Shown here piece after piece: positions 7,052 to 14,524 of a stretch of DNA of 14,633 bases. A program made the translations under genes and the position numbers. The notes below the pieces were generated by a model. The model saw only the letters and a program-made list of their open reading frames with translations, ran no database searches and was not told the origin of the DNA. Source of the stretch: Bacillota bacterium. Lineage in GTDB: Bacteria; Bacillota; Clostridia; Tissierellales; Sedimentibacteraceae. Positions within the stretch are counted from its first letter, which is position 1. The number at the start of each line of letters is the position of its first letter. The DNA lies in assembly GCA_023425285.1 (NCBI GenBank), contig JAFACY010000197.1:1-14633 (forward strand), written 5' to 3'.

Positions 7052-7125
7052 GTCATCCCGAGTGAAGCGAGGGATCTCAGCACTTCAAAATATGAGATTC
7101 GTCGGGCTAAAGCCCTCTGAATGAC
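7052..7125. repeat. Palindromic repeat element (REP-like) in the rqcH leader
   Basis: The 74-nt element begins GTCATCCCGAG and ends CTCTGAATGAC, which pair imperfectly end to end. Inside, GGGATCTCA (7071-7079) pairs with TGAGATTC (7093-7100), and GGGC-TAAA-GCCC (7104-7115) forms a small inner hairpin. The block is far more GC-rich than its flanks and carries AGTGAAGCGAGGGATCTCA. From memory this closely resembles a dispersed intergenic repeat found in many unrelated bacterial genomes ('GTCAT(T/C)C(T/C)GAG(C/T)GAAGCGA...'). Copy number in this genome cannot be judged from one window, which holds a single copy. Confidence 0.7.
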
Positions 7126-7173
7126 AGAAGCGGACTATTTACGTTTATTCATAGGACTTAACGGAGGATTACA

Positions 7174-8910
7174 ATGTCTTTAGATGGTATATTTTTAAAC
7201 AGTATAAAATATGATTTACATAAAAAATTAATGGACGGAAGAGTGGACAAAATTCACCAGCCGGATAAAAATGAAATAGTAATAGCAATAAGAAGCGGCG
7301 GAGAAAATCATAAGCTTCTGATGACTGCAGCAAGCAGCAGCCCCCGCCTGCATCTGACCAATGTAACAAGGAAAAACCCACAAGAGCCGCCTATGTTTTG
7401 CATGCTTTTAAGAAAGCATCTAAGCGGTGCTCATGTAACAGATATAAAGCAGATAAATTTTGACCGCATATTGGAGATTACTTTTGAATGCAAGGATGAA
7501 CTGGATACCACTGTCAATAAATCGTTAATCATCGAAATAATGGGAAAGCACAGTAACATAATATTTATAAACACCGATACCCGAGTTGTTATAGACTCCA
7601 TAAAAAGGGTTGCCGAAAATGTAAGCTCAGTACGACAAATTTATCCTGGGCTTAAGTATGTGACTCCCCCTCAGCAGGATAAAATAAATCCCTTGGATGC
7701 AAACAGGGATGTATTTCTTTCTGCAATTGATAATGCAAACGACGGAACTCTCATATACAATTTCTTTTACCAAAGCTTCATAGGCTTAAGCCCTTTCATA
7801 AGCAAGGAAATGTGCCACTTGGCAAGTCTGAATGAAAGCACATACATAGGAGAGCTGACATCCGGACAAAAAGAAGCTATGTGGGGTGCATTCAGTCAGA
7901 TTATGAACAAGGTAGACATAAGCGACTTTTCATATAATATTTATTTAGATGAAAACAACGAGCAATACGGATTTTACTGTATGGATGTTGACTATCTGAA
8001 ATCATACAATAAAAAGAATTATGACGACACAGGAAGACTGCTTGATGATTATTACTATGAACAGGATAATAAAAACAAAATAAACCAAAGAGTTGCCAGC
8101 CTGATTAAAAGCATGAATACAAAAATAGACCGCAACAGAAAAAAGGTTGAAAAGCAACGAAACGAGCTTTATAATGCCGAGGACAGAGACAAGTATAAAA
8201 TTTACGGCGAGCTGATTCTTGCAAATTTACACCAAAAGCCCGAAAATCATAAACTGAAGGTTATAAACTATTATGACCCCGAGCAAAATGAAATAATAAT
8301 TCCCTTGGACCCAAGACTCAATTTGTCCCAGAACAGCCAGAAATTTTTCAAAAGATACAATAAGCTTAAAAAGGCCGAGGAAGAGCTGCATAAGCTAATA
8401 GAAGAATCGTTGAATGAAATAGCGTATCTTGAAAATATATTGTATTCTATAGAAGCCTGTGAAACCATAGATGATCTGGACGAAATATACAATGAACTGA
8501 TTGCCGAAGGCATAATGAAAAGAAAATCAAAGGTTAAAAAACAGAAAGAATTTAAGCCCGATTTTATAACCTATACCTCCTCGGGAGGACACGAAATACT
8601 GGTCGGAAGAAACAATCTACAAAACGACGCCCTTACATTTAAAATAGCAAAAAAAGAAGATTTCTGGTTCCATGCCAAAAACATGCCCGGTTCCCATGTT
8701 ATCATAAGGACAAACGGTGACGAATTAACCGATGATGAATATGTGGAAGCGGCTCAAATTGCGGCATATTACAGCAAGGGTAAAAACGCAGGCATGGTTG
8801 AGGTTGATTATACGAAAAAAATAAACGTTAAAAAACCGCCTAATGCAAAGCCCGGCTTCGTAATTTACGATACAAATTATTCGATGCTCGTAAAACCTGC
8901 TGTAAAATAA
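7174..8910 (+). CDS. rqcH: RqcH (NFACT family), ribosome-associated quality control, Ala-tailing factor
   Basis: RqcH binds 50S subunits blocked by peptidyl-tRNA and directs untemplated alanine tailing of the stalled chain, marking it for degradation. The 578-residue protein has the full layout. The NFACT-N domain (about 1-165) contains NFDRILEITF, whose Asp97-Arg98 pair sits exactly where the residues essential for tailing lie in Bacillus RqcH. Next come a helix-hairpin-helix region (about 175-250), a long charged coiled coil (about 290-440) that reaches along the ribosome, and the C-terminal NFACT-R domain (about 464-560) with DFWFHAKNMPGSHVI and VDYTKKINVKKPPNAKPGF. Older annotations call such proteins fibronectin-binding (FbpA). 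The ATG follows the ribosome binding site GGAGG. Its candidate promoter lies beyond the palindromic repeat. Confidence 0.95.
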   Translation: MSLDGIFLNSIKYDLHKKLMDGRVDKIHQPDKNEIVIAIRSGGENHKLLMTAASSSPRLHLTNVTRKNPQEPPMFCMLLRKHLSGAHVTDIKQINFDRILEITFECKDELDTTVNKSLIIEIMGKHSNIIFINTDTRVVIDSIKRVAENVSSVRQIYPGLKYVTPPQQDKINPLDANRDVFLSAIDNANDGTLIYNFFYQSFIGLSPFISKEMCHLASLNESTYIGELTSGQKEAMWGAFSQIMNKVDISDFSYNIYLDENNEQYGFYCMDVDYLKSYNKKNYDDTGRLLDDYYYEQDNKNKINQRVASLIKSMNTKIDRNRKKVEKQRNELYNAEDRDKYKIYGELILANLHQKPENHKLKVINYYDPEQNEIIIPLDPRLNLSQNSQKFFKRYNKLKKAEEELHKLIEESLNEIAYLENILYSIEACETIDDLDEIYNELIAEGIMKRKSKVKKQKEFKPDFITYTSSGGHEILVGRNNLQNDALTFKIAKKEDFWFHAKNMPGSHVIIRTNGDELTDDEYVEAAQIAAYYSKGKNAGMVEVDYTKKINVKKPPNAKPGFVIYDTNYSMLVKPAVK

Positions 8911-8939
8911 TTGTTTTCTTAATCAAATTTTAATACAAT
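8911..8939 (+). promoter_or_regulatory. Candidate promoter of the glycosyltransferase cassette
   Basis: Directly after the rqcH stop, TTGTTT (8911-8916), a 17-nt spacer and TACAAT (8934-8939) form a plausible SigA promoter with a weak -35. No strong terminator hairpin is visible in the 110-nt gap, so read-through from rqcH is also possible. Confidence 0.4.
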
Positions 8940-9023
8940 CTTATGTTTCATTTAAGCAATCCGGAGTATATTAAGTTTATGAGAAATATTTAGCATTTAA
9001 TGTATGGATTAGGGAGTGTTAAA

Positions 9024-10100
9024 ATGACTGATATATTGATATTAACTGCATCATTCGGTATGGGACACATCAGTGTGTCTAAGGCCTTAAAAGAACAAAT
9101 TGAATCAGAAAACAAAAATGCGGAAATTGTCATTGCAGATATATGGGAAATTATAAATCCGAAAATAAAAGACTTAGGTTCAAAAATGTACAGTGAACTG
9201 ACAGAAAACTATCCGGTTGTATATAACGCGTTTTACGATATAAAGATGAACTACAAAAATAATATCATAGACAGCGTTTTTTCTAATATGTATTATAAAA
9301 GGATTTACGAATACATACTAATCGAAAATCCCAAGGTAATCATAAGTACGTTTCCTCTATGCTCATGCATAGTGTCAAGGATAAAGGAAGAATTTGATGC
9401 GAGGATTAATTTGATTACCGTGATAACTGACGTTGTGGACAGCTGGGAATGGATTTATGAAGGAACAAACTTGTATCTTGTTCCTTCAAAGGAAATCAAA
9501 AATAAGCTTATCAGCAAGGGAGTCAGCAAGGACAGCATAATTGTAACAGGTATACCCGTTACAAAGGATTTTATAAACACAAATTATTACATCAAAAGCA
9601 AAAAATCTATTTTAATAGTATTAAGCGGCATTGACAGCATTTCACATAATGTACTTTTTGAGCTTGATAAAATTAAAAATTATAAAATAAAAATAGTAAC
9701 AGGAAGAAATAAAAAACTCTTTGATAAATTGTCCGAATATGACTTTACCAATATAGATTTATACGGTTATGTGAACAATTTAAATCAGATGATGGATGAA
9801 GCTCTGTTCATTGTAACAAAGCCGGGAGGAGTAACTACGTTTGAGGCAATAAATAAGGAGCTGCCCTTAGTTGTATTAAATTCAAATATAGGACAGGAAA
9901 AGGGCAATATTGAATTTATAAAACAAAATAAAATAGGTGTTGTCATCAATGACCTACACAGTCTGCCGTATGTAATTGATTATTATATCAACAACCCGGG
10001 TATAATCAGCTATTATCATAAGAATATAAGAAAAATTAAAAAGACCCTTAATTATAAAAGTTTTTTTGACTCGTTCATAAATGAGGTGATTCATGTATGA
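9024..10100 (+). CDS. MGDG-synthase-like glycosyltransferase (GT28 family)
   Basis: The 358-residue protein fits the family of monogalactosyldiacylglycerol synthase, UgtP-type diacylglycerol glucosyltransferase and MurG. These are peripheral membrane enzymes that move a sugar from a UDP-sugar to a lipid. The N-terminal domain opens with DILILTASFGMGHISVSKAL (3-22), the acceptor-side glycine-rich loop, and contains ITVITDVVD (131-139). The C-terminal GT28 domain has the nucleotide-sugar site TKPGGVTTFEA (265-275). A GC-rich loop often written GGGH is GMGH here. I chose the ATG at 9024 because AGGGAGTG precedes it with good spacing; an upstream ATG in frame at 9000 lacks such a site. The stop overlaps the next gene by 4 nt (ATGA). 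The sugar and lipid acceptor cannot be read from sequence. A diacylglycerol acceptor is likely because no MurG-specific context is present. Confidence 0.85.
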   Translation: MTDILILTASFGMGHISVSKALKEQIESENKNAEIVIADIWEIINPKIKDLGSKMYSELTENYPVVYNAFYDIKMNYKNNIIDSVFSNMYYKRIYEYILIENPKVIISTFPLCSCIVSRIKEEFDARINLITVITDVVDSWEWIYEGTNLYLVPSKEIKNKLISKGVSKDSIIVTGIPVTKDFINTNYYIKSKKSILIVLSGIDSISHNVLFELDKIKNYKIKIVTGRNKKLFDKLSEYDFTNIDLYGYVNNLNQMMDEALFIVTKPGGVTTFEAINKELPLVVLNSNIGQEKGNIEFIKQNKIGVVINDLHSLPYVIDYYINNPGIISYYHKNIRKIKKTLNYKSFFDSFINEVIHV

Positions 10101-11149
10101 ATTCTGAAAAATTTAAAAAGAGCTTTGGTCTGATATTTATTATTTTATCAGCAATAATTACATTGTTCATATTGTCCAGGAATAATGACTTAATTGACCT
10201 GTTCAAAGCTGCGAATAAGATTAATATAAAATATATTATTATTGCTGTTTTATATATTTTTTTATTTTGGTTTTTAGAAGCGGGCATGATTTATGAATTG
10301 ATTACAAAATTTACAAATCACAAGAAAAACTGGAGAACCTTCTGGATTTCAGTTAAGGTCACAATGATCGGACAATATTACAGCAACATCACACCCATGG
10401 CAACCGGCGGTCAACCGGTACAGCTTTACATTCTTAAGGATGATGATATTTCCCTGAGCAATGGTACCGCAATTCTTATAAGTAAGTTTTTGCTTTTTCA
10501 GATTGGTGTAACAATTTATACATTTTTTCTTGCTATTTATAAATTGAAGCTTTTAACCGATTATTACGGTGGAGCATCCATCTTTATAGCTGCAGGATTG
10601 ACACTGAATATGATTATGCTGAGCGCAATATTATTAATTGCCTTTAATCAACAGATTTTATTGAAAATATGCGGTATATTGTTTAACCTGCTGCATAGAA
10701 TACATCTTATAAAGGATGTTAAAAAGGTTATGGGTAAAACCGAAAAGTTTGTCATGGAATATAAGAACAGTATAGGCAAGCTGAAAGAAAATCACTGGTT
10801 CACAATAAAAATGTTTGCTATTACCTTCATACAGCTCACGGTATTTTTCAGCACTACATTTTTTGTTTATAAGTCATTTAATTTAGACAGCTCCAATATA
10901 CTTGAAATAATATGTCTGCAATCATTTTTATACATGGCAGTGTCCTTCATACCCACTCCCGGTACAGCAGGTGCAAGCGAGGTTGGTTTTATCTTGCTGC
11001 TTGGGCATTTATTTCCCACAAACATTCTATCAACGGCGATGCTTTTGTGGAGAGGTATAAATTATTATTTCAGTCTGTTGTTCAGCGGTATATTCTCCTT
11101 TGTGGTGACAACATTAAAGAAAAAGAAGATATATCCGATGAGTTCATGA
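10097..11149 (+). CDS. UPF0104 / lysylphosphatidylglycerol synthase TM-region family membrane protein
   Basis: This 350-residue integral membrane protein has about seven or eight hydrophobic segments (roughly 10-27, 45-64, 121-150, 160-182, 186-199, 236-257, 268-285 and 318-340). Two conserved family signatures are visible: ITPMATGGQPVQLY (98-111) and SFIPTPGTAGASE (283-295). These match the UPF0104 (PF03706) fold found in the flippase half of MprF and in AglD-like proteins. There is no C-terminal aminoacyl-transferase domain, so it is the membrane half only. Its start codon overlaps the stop of the glycosyltransferase (ATGA), so the two are translationally coupled. A joint role, for example moving or presenting the lipid glycosylated by the upstream enzyme, is inference. 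Confidence 0.87.
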   Translation: MNSEKFKKSFGLIFIILSAIITLFILSRNNDLIDLFKAANKINIKYIIIAVLYIFLFWFLEAGMIYELITKFTNHKKNWRTFWISVKVTMIGQYYSNITPMATGGQPVQLYILKDDDISLSNGTAILISKFLLFQIGVTIYTFFLAIYKLKLLTDYYGGASIFIAAGLTLNMIMLSAILLIAFNQQILLKICGILFNLLHRIHLIKDVKKVMGKTEKFVMEYKNSIGKLKENHWFTIKMFAITFIQLTVFFSTTFFVYKSFNLDSSNILEIICLQSFLYMAVSFIPTPGTAGASEVGFILLLGHLFPTNILSTAMLLWRGINYYFSLLFSGIFSFVVTTLKKKKIYPMSS

Positions 11150-11186
11150 TAAAGAGGTACAAAGAATTACAAATACGGAGGTATGT

Positions 11187-11498
11187 ATGAATTTTCAGGG
11201 AATTATAATAGGACTTGTTTCGTTTATAATAATAGCAATTTTTCACCCTATAGTGATAAAAGCAGAATATTACATAGGTAAAAAAATCTGGCCGGCTTTT
11301 TTAGTTTCAGGAATTTTATTTATAGCATTATCCATATTCATCGATAACACCATCATATCAGCCTTATTAGGAATAACGGGCTTTTCCTCTCTGTGGAGTA
11401 TACTCGAAGTATGCCACCAGGAAGAACGAGTTAAAAAAGGATGGTTTCCTGTAAATCCCAATAAAATAAAGAAAGAAAAGCAAACAAGCAGAGATTGA
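11187..11498 (+). CDS. DUF4491 family small membrane protein
   Basis: The product has 103 residues with three hydrophobic segments (about 5-20, 33-50 and 55-70), then a soluble tail. The pattern GIIIGLVSFIIIAIFHPIVI near the start, KAEYYIGKK, the later FSSLWSILE, and the tail EERVKKGWFPVNP match what I recall of DUF4491, a small membrane family of unknown function in Firmicutes. The ribosome binding site CGGAGG stands before the ATG. It lies 37 nt after the UPF0104 gene on the same strand and is probably co-transcribed with it. Two ATGs lie close together (11183 and 11187); only 11187 is in the coding frame. Confidence 0.85.
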   Translation: MNFQGIIIGLVSFIIIAIFHPIVIKAEYYIGKKIWPAFLVSGILFIALSIFIDNTIISALLGITGFSSLWSILEVCHQEERVKKGWFPVNPNKIKKEKQTSRD

Positions 11499-11543
11499 TT
11501 TTAGACAATTTTGATTCCTCCGGTTTCTGCATATTTGATATAG

Positions 11544-12671
11544 CTAAAAATCATTTCTAAGTACATTTCTGAATGATGGAAAATCTGTAAATACCCAATG
11601 ATCATATACATATTCATATGGATATTGTATTGTATATACTGTTTTTCCTTCGTCAGTATCATCAGGAAATGTTTCAATTAAATCAACGTAGTATCCATAT
11701 TTACTGTCACTTATTTTTTCAATATGGGTATCCTTAACCTTCAGTGCATTAAATCCTCCTGCAGATTCAGAAGCATAAAGCTGTCCGTCAATGCTTATAA
11801 AAGTCTTGCTTGCGAGAAGGTCCCCAACAATTTTATCAGAAAATAAAGTTCGTAAGTAATTATCCATATCCTTTAGTGTTTTAAATCTGTCGCTATATAC
11901 CCTGCTGTATGTATTATGTCCCACTCTGACCGAGCAGGTGCTTTCCTTTGATATGTCTGCATAGGTTGTAAACCACGACTTAGCTTCCTGCGCTTGATAA
12001 TACATTTGTTCCACAACAAGAGGATTACCAATATCTATTATGATAGGATATTCCGGGCTGTAATTTGAATAGTCGAAATCCAGCTCTGTAAAAGGTTGTA
12101 TAACCGGAAATTCCGTAAATATCCTTTTATCTTCTACACTCTCATACACATAATTAAATTTATACATTTTTGATGAACTATCGGATTTATCTTTTTCTCG
12201 CAACGATTTATCAATACTATAGATAAGTTTCTTGTCAGATATTTTATTAACATTTGATTTTTCTTCAATTATATCATAATAAAGCACACTAACAGAAAAG
12301 TCATTAAAATTCTGATACAACTTATTGTCAATTTCTAAAAATCGCTTACGATAGCTTGACCCTATATCCATTAATTCATCTATAATCTGCTCAGAAAATA
12401 TGCTGTTTAAATATTGTCTCAAGTCTTCCGATGAACTGATACTCTCATATTTAACAGCATAATACACATTATTGTATTCATCTGTGTACTTATCACTTTC
12501 GTCTATAGGCATACCAGTACCCCAAAACATTATAATTATATCATTTGCTTTTTGATACGCATTTTCAACCTCTTCTCCCATAGAAATCTTATTGCTTATC
12601 GGATTTAATTCGCATCCATACAATGTTACAAAAATAATACATAATACAAATAAAAAGAATATTTTTTTCAT
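11544..12671 (-). CDS. Lipoprotein with two tandem IseA-like domains
   Basis: The 375-residue protein has a signal peptide with lipobox LYGC (Cys20) and should be anchored outside the membrane. Two copies of one domain follow, about 35-191 and 217-366. Matched pieces are EDLRQYLNSIFSEQIIDELM (82-101) against KDMDNYLRTLFSDKIVGDLL (267-286), DNKLYQ (115-120) against DGQLYA (295-300), and the ends DKRIFTEFP (181-189) against DHWVFTDFP (357-365). The layout (a 'YL...LFs..i...L' helix, an 'IDgkLY' strand, a C-terminal aromatic 'W.fTdFP' strand) resembles the IseA (YoeB) family, which inhibits cell-wall DL-endopeptidases in Bacillus. That family match is from memory and the lipid anchor and duplication differ from IseA itself. 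The ribosome binding site GAGGAG precedes the ATG. It may be co-transcribed with the two small ORFs upstream. Confidence 0.7.
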   Translation of the reverse strand: MKKIFFLFVLCIIFVTLYGCELNPISNKISMGEEVENAYQKANDIIIMFWGTGMPIDESDKYTDEYNNVYYAVKYESISSSEDLRQYLNSIFSEQIIDELMDIGSSYRKRFLEIDNKLYQNFNDFSVSVLYYDIIEEKSNVNKISDKKLIYSIDKSLREKDKSDSSSKMYKFNYVYESVEDKRIFTEFPVIQPFTELDFDYSNYSPEYPIIIDIGNPLVVEQMYYQAQEAKSWFTTYADISKESTCSVRVGHNTYSRVYSDRFKTLKDMDNYLRTLFSDKIVGDLLASKTFISIDGQLYASESAGGFNALKVKDTHIEKISDSKYGYYVDLIETFPDDTDEGKTVYTIQYPYEYVYDHWVFTDFPSFRNVLRNDF

Positions 12672-12700
12672 GTGTCACTCCTCTGTACAGGTCTTTCACA

Positions 12701-12808
12701 CTATTCAATCTCCACATCAGTATCGTCAAGTTCAGCTTCATTTATATTCAGCTTCTTGTATACATTTTCAGAGCTTATAAAACCTTCCTTCTCTGTGCAA
12801 TAAATCAT
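12701..12808 (-). CDS. Possible 35-aa ORF or frameshifted tail overlapping the upstream small gene
   Basis: An ORF in the other frame begins at ATG 12808, inside the end of the upstream gene, and stops at TAG 12701-12703. It ends in a plausible, acidic tail: EGFISSENVYKKLNINEAEL, then DDTDVEIE. No ribosome binding site is evident before the ATG. It may be the true C-terminal part of the upstream protein after a one-base frameshift, a remnant of another gene, or chance. Confidence 0.3.
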   Translation of the reverse strand: MIYCTEKEGFISSENVYKKLNINEAELDDTDVEIE

Positions 12809-13007
12809 CAAGAAACTTTATTTCATCATCGGAAAAGCCTTCTCTTTTTATCCATTTATAAGAAGGTAAAGTACACCTCGCTGTATCAAATCCATTATCT
12901 GTAGCCCTTTCAAAATGAACCTCTACAGTTTTTTCTCCACTTTCTTCAATAATTTGAGAATGCACGATTTCTGTTTCATCTGCTAAAATCATATGTGGGT
13001 ACATCAT
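12768..13007 (-). CDS. Small hypothetical protein (79 aa), resembling mobile-element accessory proteins
   Basis: The 79-residue product is soluble and acidic, with the segments YPHMILADETEIVHSQ, VEVHFERATDNGFDTARCTL and PSYKWIKREGFSDDEI. I recall short proteins with the pattern 'YPYMTLxDxTEIxHS... F.sA...LP.Y.W....GfsDeEi' near conjugative elements and prophages of clostridia, but I cannot name a family with certainty. A good ribosome binding site AGGTGAT precedes the ATG, and a clear promoter lies 30 nt further upstream, so it is probably expressed. The last few residues (HREGRFYKL) look less family-like, and an open frame continues in another register after its stop, so a late frameshift is possible. 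Confidence 0.65.
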   Translation of the reverse strand: MMYPHMILADETEIVHSQIIEESGEKTVEVHFERATDNGFDTARCTLPSYKWIKREGFSDDEIKFLDDLLHREGRFYKL

Positions 13008-13036
13008 ATTATCACCTGCTCTATAATTTAAATTAT

Positions 13037-13065
13037 ATTATAATCAAAGTATAACTGATTTACAA
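13037..13065 (-). promoter_or_regulatory. Promoter for the 13007-12671 gene group
   Basis: On minus, TTGTAA (13065-13060), a 17-nt spacer and a perfect TATAAT (13042-13037) form a good SigA promoter, with a predicted start near 13030, about 23 nt before the start codon of the small hypothetical gene. It may also drive the IseA-like lipoprotein downstream. Confidence 0.65.
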
Positions 13066-13612
13066 GTAATTATAGCGCCTATATGATCAATTTCCTGTTT
13101 ACTCTGGGTGTAACACTTGTCTTACTTACGTAATATAATAATACAGGTATAAGAATACCTTTAAATATAACTCTACCCTTAAGATTGCGCCTATTTAACA
13201 TCGGAATAAATATATTGCGAAAGATATTGCATATATATTCAAAGCAAAGTCATGGATTTCCGGGTTTTTCTTCATAATCTGCACTTCCATTTCATAACAG
13301 CTAAGTTTTCGTTGAAATAATCACATTTTTGAAATGTAAATATATACAGGTCATTTGTATGTAAATACAACACTTTGTTAAAAAGCAGCAAACTAAACAA
13401 TTAATGCATAAGCTTCAGACTTTTATGCAGATTATTAAAAATTCGAATTCATAAAATCCTGGGTTTTCGTTTAACTTTTTACAAAACCTTTTCATCATAA
13501 ATTAAAGTTTTTGTTGTAAATATCACGTTTACCAAAAACAGGAAGCTCGAATTGAATATATGCAACTTTTGCATAAATCATCACATTCTTTCTTGTATAT
13601 ATGTATGACGAT
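13066..13612. other. About 550-nt stretch without a recognisable gene
   Basis: No ORF over 60 codons is present on either strand. On minus, two short open stretches abut near 13200: one ends in IYAISFAIYLFRC, the next starts MLNRRNLKGRVIFKG and runs to about 13081. Neither has a ribosome binding site, and I do not call them genes. A small hairpin AGGTAT-AAGA-ATACCT lies at 13145-13160. The right half holds diverged copies of a short AT-rich motif, listed separately. The stretch lies downstream of a truncated peptidase gene, so it may be what remains after a deletion or replacement. Confidence 0.5.
13303..13532. repeat. Diverged short repeats in noncoding DNA
   Basis: The 28-nt segments 13303-13330 and 13505-13532 align without gaps at 21 of 28 positions (shared core AAGTTTT, GTTG, ATCAC or similar, TTT). 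Weaker relatives occur at about 13465-13480 (TTTTCGTTTAAC) and 13566-13590 (TTTTGCATAAATCATCACATT). Read on minus they give the frame GTGAT, an AT run, then CNAAAA. TGTAAATA also recurs at 13335, 13360 and 13515. In such AT-rich DNA some of this similarity is expected by chance. Confidence 0.3.
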
Positions 13613-13798
13613 CTATATTTCAAGATACTCCTGAGTTTTTAAATTCCCTTCCGTTCCGGGTCTTCTGCCGTCAAAGTCTGCACTTGTCAACAACCTCATG
13701 CTTTCTTCCATGGATGTGTATGGCATTATTGAGTTTCTTTGTGTTGTACATGATGTCAGAATTATTAATGATAATATAATTGATAATATCTTCTTCAT
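13613..13798 (-). pseudogene. Truncated M28-family peptidase lipoprotein (N-terminal remnant, 61 aa)
   Basis: The gene begins normally, with the ribosome binding site GAGAGGGG, ATG at 13798 and a signal peptide ending in the lipobox LTSC (Cys17). The sequence SMEESMRLLTSADFDGRRPG and then TEGNLKTQEYLE follows. 'LtS.eFdGR.pGTeGN.ka..Yl' is the usual opening of M28 (PA-associated) metallopeptidase lipoproteins, which continue for 300 or more residues with zinc ligands. Here the frame stops at TAG (13615-13613) right after the first helix. The following 550 nt do not resume the family sequence in any frame I can recognise. I read it as a remnant left by a deletion. The short lipoprotein could still be made, as promoter region and ribosome site look intact, but it would lack all catalytic residues. 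Confidence 0.65.
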
Positions 13799-13897
13799 TT
13801 GTCCCCTCTCAAAATAAATGTATCAAACTTAGATAGTAAAATATCGGTACCTTTATTATACATCATGTTTTACCCTTATACCACAATTATCCATTAA

Positions 13898-13929
13898 AAA
13901 AGGAACTGCTAATCATAACAATTCCTTTT
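13898..13929 (-). terminator. Intrinsic terminator after the chemotaxis receptor gene
   Basis: On minus, AAAAGGAATTG (13929-13919) pairs with CAGTTCCTTTT (13908-13898) over 11 bp with one G-U wobble and a 10-nt loop, followed by TT and AT-rich DNA. It lies 37 nt after the receptor stop codon. The plus side is also T-rich (TTTTGTTTGTCTTTT), so it could work both ways. Confidence 0.75.
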
Positions 13930-13966
13930 GTTTGTCTTTTATATCCGATAGATTCGTTTACGGCAT

Positions 13967-14524
13967 TTAGTATGCCTTTTTCATCTGCAGAGCATCAGAA
14001 TTGTTTGCGAGCTGAAATCGACCTGTCAGATCTTCCAGAAGCTGTGCTTGCCCTGACAATTCTTCACTGGCTGCCGCACTTTCTTCTGATGTGGCACTAT
14101 TTGCTTGGACAACAGAGGATATTTGCTCAAATCCAATGTTGATTTGGTCGATGGCTCGTGCCTGATCTGCGCTTGCTGATGCAATTTTTTCGATGATGTC
14201 TGAAATTTTCTGTGATTTGTCGACAACGCCCTCCAAGGATTCTGCTGTTTCTGACGCAATCAATGTCCCTCTTCGAATTGCTTCAATAGTAGCATCGATA
14301 AGCTCCGTGGTTATTTTTGCACTTTCTGCCGATTTTCCTGCGAGATTCCTTACTTCATCCGCAACGACCGCAAATCCTTTACCTGCTTCTCCCGCACGTG
14401 CTGCTTCTACCGCGGCATTGAGTGCAAGAATATTTGTTTGAAAGGCGATGGAGTCAATGTTTTGAACAATTTTGCCAATTTCATTGGATTTACTGCTGAT
14501 ATTTTCCATTGCCCGGAGTATTTG
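13967..14524 (-). pseudogene. C-terminal fragment of a methyl-accepting chemotaxis protein
   Basis: The sequence is the signalling half of a chemoreceptor. It has the hairpin-tip region IAFQTNILALNAAVEAARAG and EAGKGFAVVADEVRNLA, which contacts CheA and CheW. The later adaptation helix includes QINIGFEQISSVVQANSATS and EESAAASEELS with Glu and Gln methylation-site-like residues. The family-like frame opens at 14524 (QILRAMENISSKS) directly after a TGA at 14527-14525. The sensor domain, transmembrane helices, HAMP domain and most of the first methylation helix are absent. A start at ATG 14509 would give 180 residues but has no clear ribosome binding site. An intact terminator remains after the stop, so this looks like a full receptor gene that lost its 5' part by rearrangement at about 14520-14530. 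A soluble short receptor is possible but less likely. Confidence 0.75.

Noticed and set aside
7052..7125. CRISPR repeat or riboswitch interpretation of the palindromic element
   Set aside because: There is only one copy with no spacers, and the fold matches a dispersed palindromic repeat better than any riboswitch class I know.
10912..11190. 92-codon plus ORF overlapping the UPF0104 gene and its downstream gap
   Set aside because: It is out of frame with the conserved membrane protein and has no ribosome site or recognisable sequence.
11499..11543. Possible terminator in the convergent gap after the DUF4491 gene
   Set aside because: The 45-nt gap has short AT-rich pairings only, with no stem followed by a T run.
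13081..13290. Two short minus-strand ORFs (about 31 and 40 aa) overlapping at ATGTTAA
   Set aside because: They have no ribosome binding sites, no promoter and no recognisable family; the region is AT-rich and such lengths occur by chance.
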